From positions 1 to 37,086 of the forward strand of contig CAYRAV010000028.1 in NCBI GenBank assembly GCA_964422365.1: a DNA stretch of 37,086 bases, written 5' to 3'. Each line of letters opens with the position of its first letter. Position 1 is the first letter of the stretch. This document shows positions 1-7,883 of the stretch, one piece after another. Origin of the DNA: CAYRAV01 sp964422365. Lineage in GTDB: Bacteria > Bacillota > Clostridia > Lachnospirales > Lachnospiraceae. The translations under genes were made by a program, and so were the position numbers. The notes under the pieces were generated by a model that was not told the origin of the DNA, ran no database searches, and saw only the letters and a list, made by a program, of their open reading frames with translations.

Positions 1-585
1 CAAAATAAAAACTTCTGTCTTATGATTACTGATATATTCCCTGTTTCTATACAAGCTATATAGTATCATTTCTAAAATTAAAAACATAATAAAATTCCAT
101 AAAAGTTCTTCTCCTATTATGATACCATTACTATATACAATACTCTTCAAATCAAATTGTAATTGCTCTTTTGTACCAATATTTATTCTAACAGTATTAT
201 ACTCGCAACTATTAGGCAATCGAATCATATTCTTGCCATCATGTACCCTTTGAAGAATTGACTTATCTTCTGAAAACTGTTCGTTATTCGCATAATATAC
301 TCGTATACTATCCTCACTTGATAGATGATGAATTTCAATAAAAATATATTTATAACTTTGTGCAATATCTAAATCCAATATTCCCGGCTCTGCAGTTGTA
401 CTTACAAGTGTGTTTCCTTCTGTTTGATATCCTGCTATTGTCATTTGTTCTAATGACTTGACCTCACATTGAGAATTACCAAATGCCAAAGAAAATCCAT
501 AACATTTTATATATGAAACAATAATTGTTGCTATTATGATCAATGTAATTGTCACTATATTTTTTATTTTCTTATTTTTCATCAT
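1..585 (-). CDS. Membrane protein with extracytoplasmic beta-domain (5' part only)
   Basis: The reading frame opens at 585 and is still open at the window edge, giving 195 codons. A ribosome binding site (AGAAGG) precedes two consecutive ATG codons at 585 and 582; the second has the better spacing. Residues about 6-25 form a signal-anchor helix. Residues about 45-155 look extracytoplasmic, and a second hydrophobic helix follows at about 163-182. The middle carries a pattern of YY, then FSE, then LP and IRI, which also occurs in the ABC permease at 6513-7883 and in the methyltransferase-kinase protein at 2831-5215. The part seen is not enough to name a function. It could be a multi-pass glycosyltransferase, polymerase or permease of the same polysaccharide cluster. 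The frame is clear; the function is unknown. Confidence 0.8.
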   Translation of the reverse strand, partial: MMKNKKIKNIVTITLIIIATIIVSYIKCYGFSLAFGNSQCEVKSLEQMTIAGYQTEGNTLVSTTAEPGILDLDIAQSYKYIFIEIHHLSSEDSIRVYYANNEQFSEDKSILQRVHDGKNMIRLPNSCEYNTVRINIGTKEQLQFDLKSIVYSNGIIIGEELLWNFIMFLILEMILYSLYRNREYISNHKTEVFIL

Positions 586-710
586 CAACCTTCTTTCTAA
601 CGAATTAATTTCGATATTGTAAAAGCCTGAAAACAGCCGACTGCAGAAACCAAATAAAAATAAATCGCCAGCTAAAACAACTAAAATATGTGCCCTAAAA
701 TCCTCGAATT

Positions 711-716
711 ATTATA
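711..716 (-). promoter_or_regulatory. Possible -10 element for the gene starting at 585
   Basis: A perfect TATAAT is read on the minus strand about 125 bases before the start codon, just after the end of the GT2 relic. No good -35 hexamer lies at the usual spacing, so this is a weak call. Confidence 0.3.
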
Positions 717-782
717 CACAAATTTTGATAAAATTGATTTTTCAGACTTTATAAATATTCCTATGTATAAAATAGTATATAT

Positions 783-1060
783 TTAAAGGAAACCGAAACC
801 TGTTGTCATATCTGCTTCTCTAGCTGCAATTGGTGCAATTAATTTTTCTATGTATGCTGAATCATGCTGTCCATTGTCATCTATCTGGATTGGAATATTA
901 TAATTATTCTTCTGTGTGGTCTTTTGAACCATCATTATCAATTATGTAATCACATTGTAGATAGTTGTTTTTTAGATTTTCTACTACTTTTTCAATGCTT
1001 TTTTCTTCGTTGTATGCTGGATAATGATTAGTACTTTCAATTGCACCTTCTTCTTAATTT
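783..1060 (-). pseudogene. Decayed GT2 (dolichol-phosphate-mannose-synthase-like) glycosyltransferase remnant
   Basis: Minus-strand translation gives PAYNEEKSIEKVVENLKNNY (from 1020), then CDYIIDNDGSKDHTEE followed by a stop. In a shifted frame it continues IQIDDNGQHDSAYIEKL and IAPIAAREADMTTGFGF, then a stop near 783. These match, in order, the N-terminal PAYNEE strand, the NDGS motif and the QxDxDGQHDP motif of family-2 glycosyltransferases that use polyprenyl-phosphate acceptors. The frame is broken by a stop and a frameshift, and most residues between the motifs are lost. No intact start is visible. It is a dead gene inside the polysaccharide cluster. The relic also accounts for most of the 500-base gap between the neighbouring genes. 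Confidence 0.75.
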
Positions 1061-1092
1061 ATACTTAGAATATTTAGATATTTTTTTCTTAT

Positions 1093-2193
1093 TTACTCTC
1101 TCTTTCTCTTATATACTTCCACTAAACCTTCATCTACCATTTTAGTCATTATATATCCTGTAAAAATAGTTATTCCAAATAAAAATATAAACATTATAAC
1201 ATATTTTCCCTCATTCTGCATCCTCTGAAGTATTTGACTATTTTGCAGCCAATGCATTGCAACTACCAGATGCCACAAATATATCTCATATTGATATTTT
1301 GCTATCCATTTCATAATTTTTACAATAACATTTTTTTCATTATACTCAATACTTGCCACAGCCACTAACAAAACACCCAAAACTATAGCCAAAAAACTAT
1401 GCCATGTATAACCAGACCAATTATTTGTGTGTATTCCATATTTATAACCTGAAACACATAACAAATATAAGAATATAAAACTTACAATGATCATAAACAA
1501 TTGTATTATTTTTTTAATTTTGAAATCTTTTTCTTCCATACAATATGCTACAAACATACCAATTGTAAAATTGTCCAAAACGGTTAAAATGAAAAACGAT
1601 CTACCTGCCCAAAACGCTAACTCGGGCTTTTTCATAAATTGGTATAAAATAATATATATTACAAATTTTGCCACAACAGTTTCAAAAATAGTTAACAATA
1701 AAAAACAAATATAATTCTTTTTTAACATTTTATATAAAACAATTACTATATAATAAAATTGTACTGTTATTGCCATTGTCCACAAAACCCCATTAATACT
1801 TCCAGAATATTTTGGACTCAAATTATGAAGCAAGAAAATATGTAAAAGATAATCTCCTAAATTAGAAAAATAAAACACTCCTGAGCCTAAGATTGTAAAT
1901 AAAATAATATTTATATAATACCCTGGTAGTATTCTCAAACACCTTCGTTTAAAAAAAGGTAAAAATTCAATTTTTCCTTTATCTTCTGTATTTTTCAGTG
2001 TGTAATAAATTCCAAAACCACTCAACAGAAAAAACAACGTAACACCTATTTCTCCCCCCAATGATATAAAGTCTTTAATTATTGCACAATTAATAACAGC
2101 TTGACCACTTAATACCCAAAAATGATATATCATTATCCATAAAATTGAAATTGCCCTTAATATATCAACCCCAACAACTCTCTTTTGCTTCAT
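1093..2193 (-). CDS. Acyltransferase family 3 (OafA/YrhL-like) membrane O-acyltransferase
   Basis: The 366-residue protein begins with a basic stretch, then a first membrane helix containing the family's conserved His (YHFW, His24). The GGEIGVTLFFLLSG motif of acyltransferase-3 proteins follows at about 46-59, and about ten hydrophobic helices run through the rest. Members of this family (PF01757) transfer acetyl or other acyl groups across the membrane to surface sugars. Length is typical for a stand-alone membrane domain without an SGNH partner. A GAGGAAG ribosome binding site lies before the ATG. It sits at the downstream end of the polysaccharide cluster, which suggests it decorates that polymer, but it has its own candidate promoter and could act elsewhere. 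Confidence 0.88.
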   Translation of the reverse strand: MKQKRVVGVDILRAISILWIMIYHFWVLSGQAVINCAIIKDFISLGGEIGVTLFFLLSGFGIYYTLKNTEDKGKIEFLPFFKRRCLRILPGYYINIILFTILGSGVFYFSNLGDYLLHIFLLHNLSPKYSGSINGVLWTMAITVQFYYIVIVLYKMLKKNYICFLLLTIFETVVAKFVIYIILYQFMKKPELAFWAGRSFFILTVLDNFTIGMFVAYCMEEKDFKIKKIIQLFMIIVSFIFLYLLCVSGYKYGIHTNNWSGYTWHSFLAIVLGVLLVAVASIEYNEKNVIVKIMKWIAKYQYEIYLWHLVVAMHWLQNSQILQRMQNEGKYVIMFIFLFGITIFTGYIMTKMVDEGLVEVYKRKRE

Positions 2194-2279
2194 TTTATAC
2201 TTCCTCTCTTCATTTCTCTCTATAGAATTTTCGATATCAATTTATCATTTCATCTTAACTCTATATCCAATACTGAAAA

Positions 2280-2306
2280 TACAGTCGATAACTGTATATT
2301 ATAACA
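2280..2306 (-). promoter_or_regulatory. Candidate extended -10 promoter with dyad for the acyltransferase
   Basis: On the minus strand TGTTATAAT (2306-2298) is an extended -10 element. It is followed at once by a perfect dyad, TACAGT-5-ACTGTA (2296-2280), lying across the expected start point, which could be an operator. A perfect TTGACA also occurs about 75 bases further upstream (near 2377) with a poor -10 element, so a second promoter is possible. Confidence 0.4.
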
Positions 2307-2406
2307 GTCATTATTACTATCATTTGAATATTCTGAAACTTGCCTTTTAATTTAATCTATAATGAATCAGTTGTCAAGACAAAAATCTGAGATTTTTATA
2401 ATAAAC

Positions 2407-2593
2407 GTAACATAGTTCAGCCCTACAGAAATAATTGTGCAATACGCATCTGGGAGCTTACTCACTAAGGGCATATTGTACAATTGTTTCTATAGGGCAG
2501 ATGCCCGACATGAATCATTTACCAGCCAAACTGTAAATTTGAGGTAATAATGTACATTCTGGGAAATTATGACTGGCATGGCTGAACTGTTAC
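2407..2593. mobile_element. MITE family 1, copy A (187 bp, intact, with 8-bp target duplication)
   Basis: The ends are inverted repeats. The left end reads GTAACA(T)AGTTCAGCC and the right end, reverse-complemented, reads GTAACAGTTCAGCCATGCC. Exact 8-bp direct repeats TAATAAAC flank the element at 2399-2406 and 2594-2601, which fits a transposition target duplication. Inside is a long imperfect palindrome around a CTCACTAAGGGCATATTG core. No coding frame is present. The same ends and core recur at 19543-19704. GTAA ends with an 8-bp duplication are typical of IS66-family elements, so mobilisation by such a transposase is an inference. Confidence 0.85.
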
Positions 2594-2601
2594 TAATAAA
2601 C

Positions 2602-2795
2602 TAATATATTGACTGGTTACTGGTGGAAGATGGTACAGCCTTCCCTAATCTCAATCGATGATTAATAGCTTTACCATTCTGAATGTTTTTTACAAGCATT
2701 GATTACCATAGCGGTATCTAGGATGCCATCAATGTCCAACCCACGATACAACGGTTGTACCAGTCTATAATAGCTGTTTAATATAGGAAACTGCG
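2602..2795 (-). pseudogene. IS3-family transposase (OrfB, rve domain) fragment
   Basis: Minus-strand translation gives AIIDWYNRCIVGWTL, then in a shifted frame LDTAMVINACKKHSEW, then in a further frame a tail ending SSTSNQSIY. These correspond in order to the conserved IDWYSRxIVGW, DTxMVxxAxKKA and QFTSNQYIE stretches of IS3-family integrase-core transposases. Stops and frameshifts interrupt it and both ends are missing. It lies directly beside MITE copy A and fills most of the gap before the 794-residue gene. Confidence 0.6.
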
Positions 2796-2830
2796 TTATA
2801 ATAGTCTTAATTTATGAGTTCATTATATAA

Positions 2831-5215
2831 TTATTTCTTCAATATCATAACCAACCTACGTGGTAAGTAAGTTAATTTCCAAAAAAATGAATTTTTGATA
2901 GCCATATAATTATTATAATTTAGTTCCTTCTCATAACTCAAATTACTATTTTCTTCCTGTAATTTATTATTGTTCAACTTCAGTTTATTATTCTCTGCCT
3001 GTAATTCTTCACTATCTCTCCTTAATTCTTCATTCTCTACCTTTAATTCTTCATTCTCTCTCTTTAATTGTTCATTCTCTACCTTTAATTCTTCATTCTT
3101 TGCTTTTAATTCTTCACTATCCGCTGCCAAACTATCCAATTCATATACTATATCACTAGAAAGACAACTTTTTTCTATACCTATTTTTACATATTGAGTG
3201 TTACTCTCAATGTCAAAATAATAAATCTGAGAGTCATTATTTTCAAATAAAATCAAATTATCCTTAATTTCTTTTCCATTATGTGAACTTCTTATTAGTT
3301 TGTACTGTCTGCCATTATATCCAGTTTCCATATTTATTTTTACAATACAGGATTTTATAGCAGGATCAATTCGTATATTTTTTACACCAATTGGTAAATT
3401 AATAAAATATTCATTCTGTTCTGTTTTCTGTTCATAAAAAGAATTTTTTTCAGAAAATCCATTACCATAATCTAAATAAACTTGAATACAATTAGTTTTA
3501 ATGTTTTCTTTATTCTGCTCAATCTCATCAATTACTAAATATCTTTCCTTTAACATTACCGGATATGCATTTTTTAGCTTATCTAAATTCCCTCTTACAT
3601 AAACTTGAAAATTATTCTCCATTGCCCAGAATAATTCTTGTTCTTCCTCTGTTATTTCCATTACTTTGAAGATATTAATCTCATCTAATATATCCTGACG
3701 ACCAGAAGTAAAAATATAATAAACCAAACAACGGAACAATATAAATTTAGATGGTATTGGAAAATTGAATGTCCACTCATAATCAATCATATTCCATTTT
3801 TCTTCTTCATCTATTATAATATTTCGGGGAATTGCATCAATATTTGCCATTGCAAATGCTTCCGTATTACTTGGAATATCAATATCTCCAAATATTCTTT
3901 TAAATTCATTAGTCATCTCAAATGAAGTAATTTCAGAACACCCTTTGATAAATTTGAAATATCTTTCAATCTCTTCAATCCACTTTAGGAATTGACCACT
4001 TTTTAATAAAAAGTCTATTCTACTCTCCAAGGTAGAACCTTTGATAAATTCAAATTGTAACTTTTTATTGTCCCGTCTGCATCTATTAATACCTAATTGA
4101 GAAGTATCCATGTGTTGTTCCAGCAATTTATAACTCTCATAAATGTTATTTAAATGTTCACCTGCTTCTTCTGTTATAGCAATTTTTTCTACAACTTCTT
4201 TCCCATTTTTTAAAACTATATCTGTTCTAACATCTAACTTTGCATCACGTTCATTATATTTTATATAAATTTGATTTGTAAATATATCATTCGCCTCATT
4301 ACTTAATATTAGTAAATACGAATTTGAAAAAAATGGATACATTCCATTATCAATTATATTATCATAAACTTTTTCCTCATCAAAAAACTGCATTCTTTCC
4401 TGATCATAATTTTTTATATTATCACAAAGCTCCCCTTTGCTTGGTAAATATTGATCAGAAAATAACATTAAAGGTAATTTATAATCTGGATATGGATAAT
4501 AAAATCTACTTTCTTTAAAACCTACTTTTTCTGACATTTTTTCTAACTCAGCCTTTGAAAATGTCCGTACTCCTTTTGTATTAGAATAACTTTCCAGACT
4601 TTCAAAATATTTTTCTAAATGATCTTCTTTGCATCCAGCCCAATATTTTAAACCAAATTTGTTTTCAATAGCAATAATTACTTTTCCATTTGGTTTCAAA
4701 TGTTTTTTTACAGTCTTTAAAAAATTTTCATAAGGATTGTTTCCATTAATATAACTAGATGCATATTCTAATACTCCGATTAATGTGATATAATCATATT
4801 CTTCTTCTATATGCTTTTCAATATCTTCAAAATTTCCTACTATAATTTCAACATTATTACATTTTTTATTGCGATGTGCATTTATTTCACTTCTGCGTTT
4901 TGATAGCTCAATACAAGTAACATTAGATACCTTTTTAGCCAATGTCCCAGTAATTGCACCACACCCTGCACCTATTTCTAATACAGAATCTGTATTTTTA
5001 AAAGGAATCCATTCAATAATATTTCCCCTAAGTGGTGATAAATGATATAAAAAAGACCACTCATATTTATCAGCAATAATATCAATAAATTCCTTTTCAT
5101 CATGTTTTCTTACGATTTCAAGTAATTCCTCTTCAATATTACCTTCGCTATAAAAATCTTTTCCTGAATAGTAAGAATAATTTAACTTTACATTACCTAT
5201 TTTATTTTCAGACAT
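2831..5215 (-). CDS. WbdD-like methyltransferase-kinase with coiled-coil ruler (polysaccharide chain terminator candidate)
   Basis: The 794 residues divide as follows. Residues 50-235 are a class I SAM methyltransferase (motif I VLEIGAGCGAITG at 78-90, then IGVLEY at 146). Residues about 315-500 resemble a phosphotransferase/kinase fold: a hinge-like FEFIKGSTLESRI (388-400), a catalytic-loop-like Asp460 and Asn465, and a metal-binding-like Asp478 in IDYE. Residues about 570-690 are a beta-domain shared with two other cluster proteins. Residues about 697-762 are a coiled coil of nine heptads with Leu at d and mostly Asn at a. The tail at 774-794 is basic and amphipathic. This is the domain order of E. 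coli O9a WbdD, which caps the non-reducing end with methyl phosphate and measures chain length. The gene starts 16 bp after the ATPase stop, with a GAGGGG ribosome binding site. The domains are read from sequence; the capping role is inferred from WbdD and from context. Confidence 0.78.
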   Translation of the reverse strand: MSENKIGNVKLNYSYYSGKDFYSEGNIEEELLEIVRKHDEKEFIDIIADKYEWSFLYHLSPLRGNIIEWIPFKNTDSVLEIGAGCGAITGTLAKKVSNVTCIELSKRRSEINAHRNKKCNNVEIIVGNFEDIEKHIEEEYDYITLIGVLEYASSYINGNNPYENFLKTVKKHLKPNGKVIIAIENKFGLKYWAGCKEDHLEKYFESLESYSNTKGVRTFSKAELEKMSEKVGFKESRFYYPYPDYKLPLMLFSDQYLPSKGELCDNIKNYDQERMQFFDEEKVYDNIIDNGMYPFFSNSYLLILSNEANDIFTNQIYIKYNERDAKLDVRTDIVLKNGKEVVEKIAITEEAGEHLNNIYESYKLLEQHMDTSQLGINRCRRDNKKLQFEFIKGSTLESRIDFLLKSGQFLKWIEEIERYFKFIKGCSEITSFEMTNEFKRIFGDIDIPSNTEAFAMANIDAIPRNIIIDEEEKWNMIDYEWTFNFPIPSKFILFRCLVYYIFTSGRQDILDEINIFKVMEITEEEQELFWAMENNFQVYVRGNLDKLKNAYPVMLKERYLVIDEIEQNKENIKTNCIQVYLDYGNGFSEKNSFYEQKTEQNEYFINLPIGVKNIRIDPAIKSCIVKINMETGYNGRQYKLIRSSHNGKEIKDNLILFENNDSQIYYFDIESNTQYVKIGIEKSCLSSDIVYELDSLAADSEELKAKNEELKVENEQLKRENEELKVENEELRRDSEELQAENNKLKLNNNKLQEENSNLSYEKELNYNNYMAIKNSFFWKLTYLPRRLVMILKK
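3008..3112 (-). repeat. Five 21-bp tandem repeats encoding coiled-coil heptads
   Basis: Five consecutive 21-bp units run through the coiled-coil codons at 3008, 3029, 3050, 3071 and 3092. The units at 3029 and 3071 are identical; the others differ at a few positions. Each encodes one heptad of the type EELKxEN or EQLKREN. Gain or loss of one unit keeps the frame and changes the coiled coil by about 10 angstroms. Confidence 0.9.
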
Positions 5216-5231
5216 TTTACTTTTTCCCCTC

Positions 5232-6500
5232 TCATTTTATTATCACTGTTGTGTTCATATCATAATATCCTGTTGTATTTTTATCTGATATTACAGTTAT
5301 ATTAAACACATCATACAATCTATGGTATACGGTAAATTCTCCATCCTTATACCCTGTACAACCCAATGATAACAAATATTCCCCACCTTGCAGACTCATA
5401 TTCTGAGTAAATGAAATTTCACATATATTTCCTTCTTCTGAATTTTTGCAGTATACTTTTTCATACATAGTATTTGTTCCTGTAATTTCTGTTCCCTTTA
5501 AATCCTTTATCGTAAAAGCAAATATAGGTTCTTGTACTGCTGCTAAAAACTTTACTTTCAATTTAATAGTAAATTCTGTATTTTTTTGAATGTTATTTGT
5601 TATGTTCCCTTCTTCATCCACCATACAATAATCTATAATCTCTGCCAAATTACTTCCATACGAATTAATGTTAGGATTTAATTGCATTTGTTGCTTCCAA
5701 AACACAAATTCCTTATCAATTCCATTATTATCTTTCTCATTCTTTGTGGATATTTCACTATCAACTTGATTTACTAAAACCTTTTTATATAAATCTACAA
5801 TCTCTTTTGGTTCCCCCTCAGCTAATTTTTCTCCCTTATTGAGCAAAATTACTCTATCACAATATTTACTAATACTGCTCAGATCATGGCTTACAAACAA
5901 AATGGTTTTCCCTGCTTCTTTGAATTCCTCAAATTTATGATAACATTTTGCCTGAAAAAAAACATCTCCTACTGATAATGCCTCATCTACAATCAATATT
6001 TCCGGATCAATATTAATTGCTACTGCAAATGCAAGTCTGACAAACATACCACTGGAATATGTTTTTACCGGCTGATGCACAAATTCTCCAATATCTGCAA
6101 ATTCTAGAATATCTTCTAACTTTGCATCAATCTCTTCCTTAGAAAATCCAATCATGGTTCCATTTAAATATACATTTTCGATTCCTGTATACTCCATATT
6201 AAAACCTGCTCCCAATTCTAATAATGCTGAAATCCTGCCATTCACTAAAACTTGACCCTTTGTTGGATTTAGCACACCTGTAATAATCTTTAGTATTGTA
6301 GATTTTCCCGATCCATTTGTTCCTATTATTCCAACGGTTTCTCCTTTGTTTACTTTAAAACTTATATCTCTTAATGCATAATGTTCTTGATATCTCTTTT
6401 TTTTTGTTAAGCCTAATGCTTCTATAAAACGATCTTTAGGTCTATCATATAATTTATACATTTTACCTATATCATTAATTTCTATTGCATAATTTCCCAT
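5232..6500 (-). CDS. ABC transporter ATPase with Wzt-type C-terminal carbohydrate-binding domain
   Basis: This is the ATPase subunit of a polysaccharide exporter. The nucleotide-binding domain spans residues 1-240: Walker A GTNGSGKS at 60-67, signature YSSGM at 148-152, Walker B ILIVDEAL at 168-175 and switch His205. The aromatic and lipid-linked-glycan exporter features (YKLYDRPKDR at the N-terminus, ELGAGFNMEYTG) are those of the TagH/Wzt group. Residues about 275-422 form an added beta-sandwich resembling the Wzt C-terminal domain, which in E. coli O9a reads the capped non-reducing end of the glycan. The gene starts 12 bp after the permease stop, with a GAGGAAAAG ribosome binding site, and is followed by the WbdD-like gene. 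That neighbour order supports capping-dependent export. Confidence 0.9.
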   Translation of the reverse strand: MGNYAIEINDIGKMYKLYDRPKDRFIEALGLTKKKRYQEHYALRDISFKVNKGETVGIIGTNGSGKSTILKIITGVLNPTKGQVLVNGRISALLELGAGFNMEYTGIENVYLNGTMIGFSKEEIDAKLEDILEFADIGEFVHQPVKTYSSGMFVRLAFAVAINIDPEILIVDEALSVGDVFFQAKCYHKFEEFKEAGKTILFVSHDLSSISKYCDRVILLNKGEKLAEGEPKEIVDLYKKVLVNQVDSEISTKNEKDNNGIDKEFVFWKQQMQLNPNINSYGSNLAEIIDYCMVDEEGNITNNIQKNTEFTIKLKVKFLAAVQEPIFAFTIKDLKGTEITGTNTMYEKVYCKNSEEGNICEISFTQNMSLQGGEYLLSLGCTGYKDGEFTVYHRLYDVFNITVISDKNTTGYYDMNTTVIIK

Positions 6501-6512
6501 AACTTTTCCTCT

Positions 6513-7883
6513 CTAAAGCACATCAGCAAAGTGAATCTTTAATTTTTTAAACACTGTTATCCCTATAGCAAATAATATAAGAGATACAATCCAAAAGTAT
6601 ATAGTTTCTCCTATATGTTCCCAAAATCCTATTTTATATAACAAGGAATCTCTATATCCTGAAACTACATAGTACATTGGATTTATTTTTAATATCCATC
6701 GGAATTGCTGTGGTATCATAGTATCCTGCCACATAATTGGTGTCATCCACATACCAACTTGAAGAACTATCGAGATTATTTGTCCTAAATCTTTGAAAAA
6801 CACTAGAACTGAACATGTCAAATATGACAATCCCAAATTCAAAGCAATCATACAAACTGAATAATAAATAATCTGTAATGTATAAGCACCTGGCATATAG
6901 CCATTGCAAGCATATATAACAATCAAAACTATTAAAAAAAACAAGTGTACATATAATGCTGATAACATCTTTACAATCGGCAGTATACTAATCTTAAAAA
7001 CTACTTTTTTGACCAGATAACTATAATCTTGCATACTATTCATAGCAGCATTAAGACTATCAGAAAAGAAAAACCATGGTATTAATCCTGCTATTAACCA
7101 AAGTACATATGGATGTTGATCAATTGATTGTGTCCTAAATCCCACTTGAAACACAAACCAATAAATCAAAACAGTAACTATGGGCTGAACAAAAGCCCAT
7201 ATAATCCCTAAATAAGAACCTGCATATTTAGTTTTAAAATCATTTTTTGCCAATGTTACAATTAATTTCTTATTATCTGCTATTTCTTTTAAATACCATA
7301 ATAATTTCTTATAATTTATAAAAATAGCTATTAGAGTTAAATCAAGTAAACTACTCCAAATAAATTTAAATAAAAGTTCCTTGCCAAATAAACTACTTTC
7401 TACAAAACTTTCTATATCCCATTGAGTAATATCTAAACAGATATATGCATCTGTCCCATTTGTTTTTAACTCTATATAATCATCCTTGTAATTATAAGCC
7501 TCTATCATATTATCTGATATAATAGACTTTTTTAAATCTAATGGTATTGTTTGTGTATATTTATCATATCTTAATAGGATTTCTTCTATTTTTACCGTAG
7601 TTGCCATATCTCCAAAATCCAGCCTTATTAAATTACTGCTGCTTGGCAGATTAAAAAGTACTGTTCCATTTTCGCTTATTCTTTTTTCGGAATCATTTTC
7701 TGAAAATTCTTCCTCTTCACTATAATATAACTGATATTCTATATTTTGTCTGGATGAAATTTTGATGTCTAACTGAACATTTTGATTATTGCCCAAAGTA
7801 AAATAATTAAATATATAAATATTACTTACAACTATGAATGCAAGGCATATTATAGTAAGCACTATTTTTTTCATCATCATCAT
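6513..7883 (-). CDS. ABC-2 polysaccharide export permease with N-terminal extracytoplasmic domain
   Basis: Residues about 205-456 are a standard Wzm/TagG ABC-2 permease with six membrane helices (NDFKTKYAGSYLGIIWAFVQP marks its start). Unusually, it is preceded by about 200 residues: a helix at 6-27, an extracytoplasmic beta-domain at about 35-160 (YYSEEEEFSEN, FNLP, LIRLD) and another helix at 172-191. Typical Wzm proteins are about 260 residues. The start overlaps the stop of the upstream glycosyltransferase as TAATG. Four ATG codons follow one another after an AGGAG, and spacing favours the second or third (7880 or 7877). It pairs with the ATPase immediately downstream. The extra domain could contact the exported glycan or an outer partner; that is inference. 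Confidence 0.9.
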   Translation of the reverse strand: MMMMKKIVLTIICLAFIVVSNIYIFNYFTLGNNQNVQLDIKISSRQNIEYQLYYSEEEEFSENDSEKRISENGTVLFNLPSSSNLIRLDFGDMATTVKIEEILLRYDKYTQTIPLDLKKSIISDNMIEAYNYKDDYIELKTNGTDAYICLDITQWDIESFVESSLFGKELLFKFIWSSLLDLTLIAIFINYKKLLWYLKEIADNKKLIVTLAKNDFKTKYAGSYLGIIWAFVQPIVTVLIYWFVFQVGFRTQSIDQHPYVLWLIAGLIPWFFFSDSLNAAMNSMQDYSYLVKKVVFKISILPIVKMLSALYVHLFFLIVLIVIYACNGYMPGAYTLQIIYYSVCMIALNLGLSYLTCSVLVFFKDLGQIISIVLQVGMWMTPIMWQDTMIPQQFRWILKINPMYYVVSGYRDSLLYKIGFWEHIGETIYFWIVSLILFAIGITVFKKLKIHFADVL

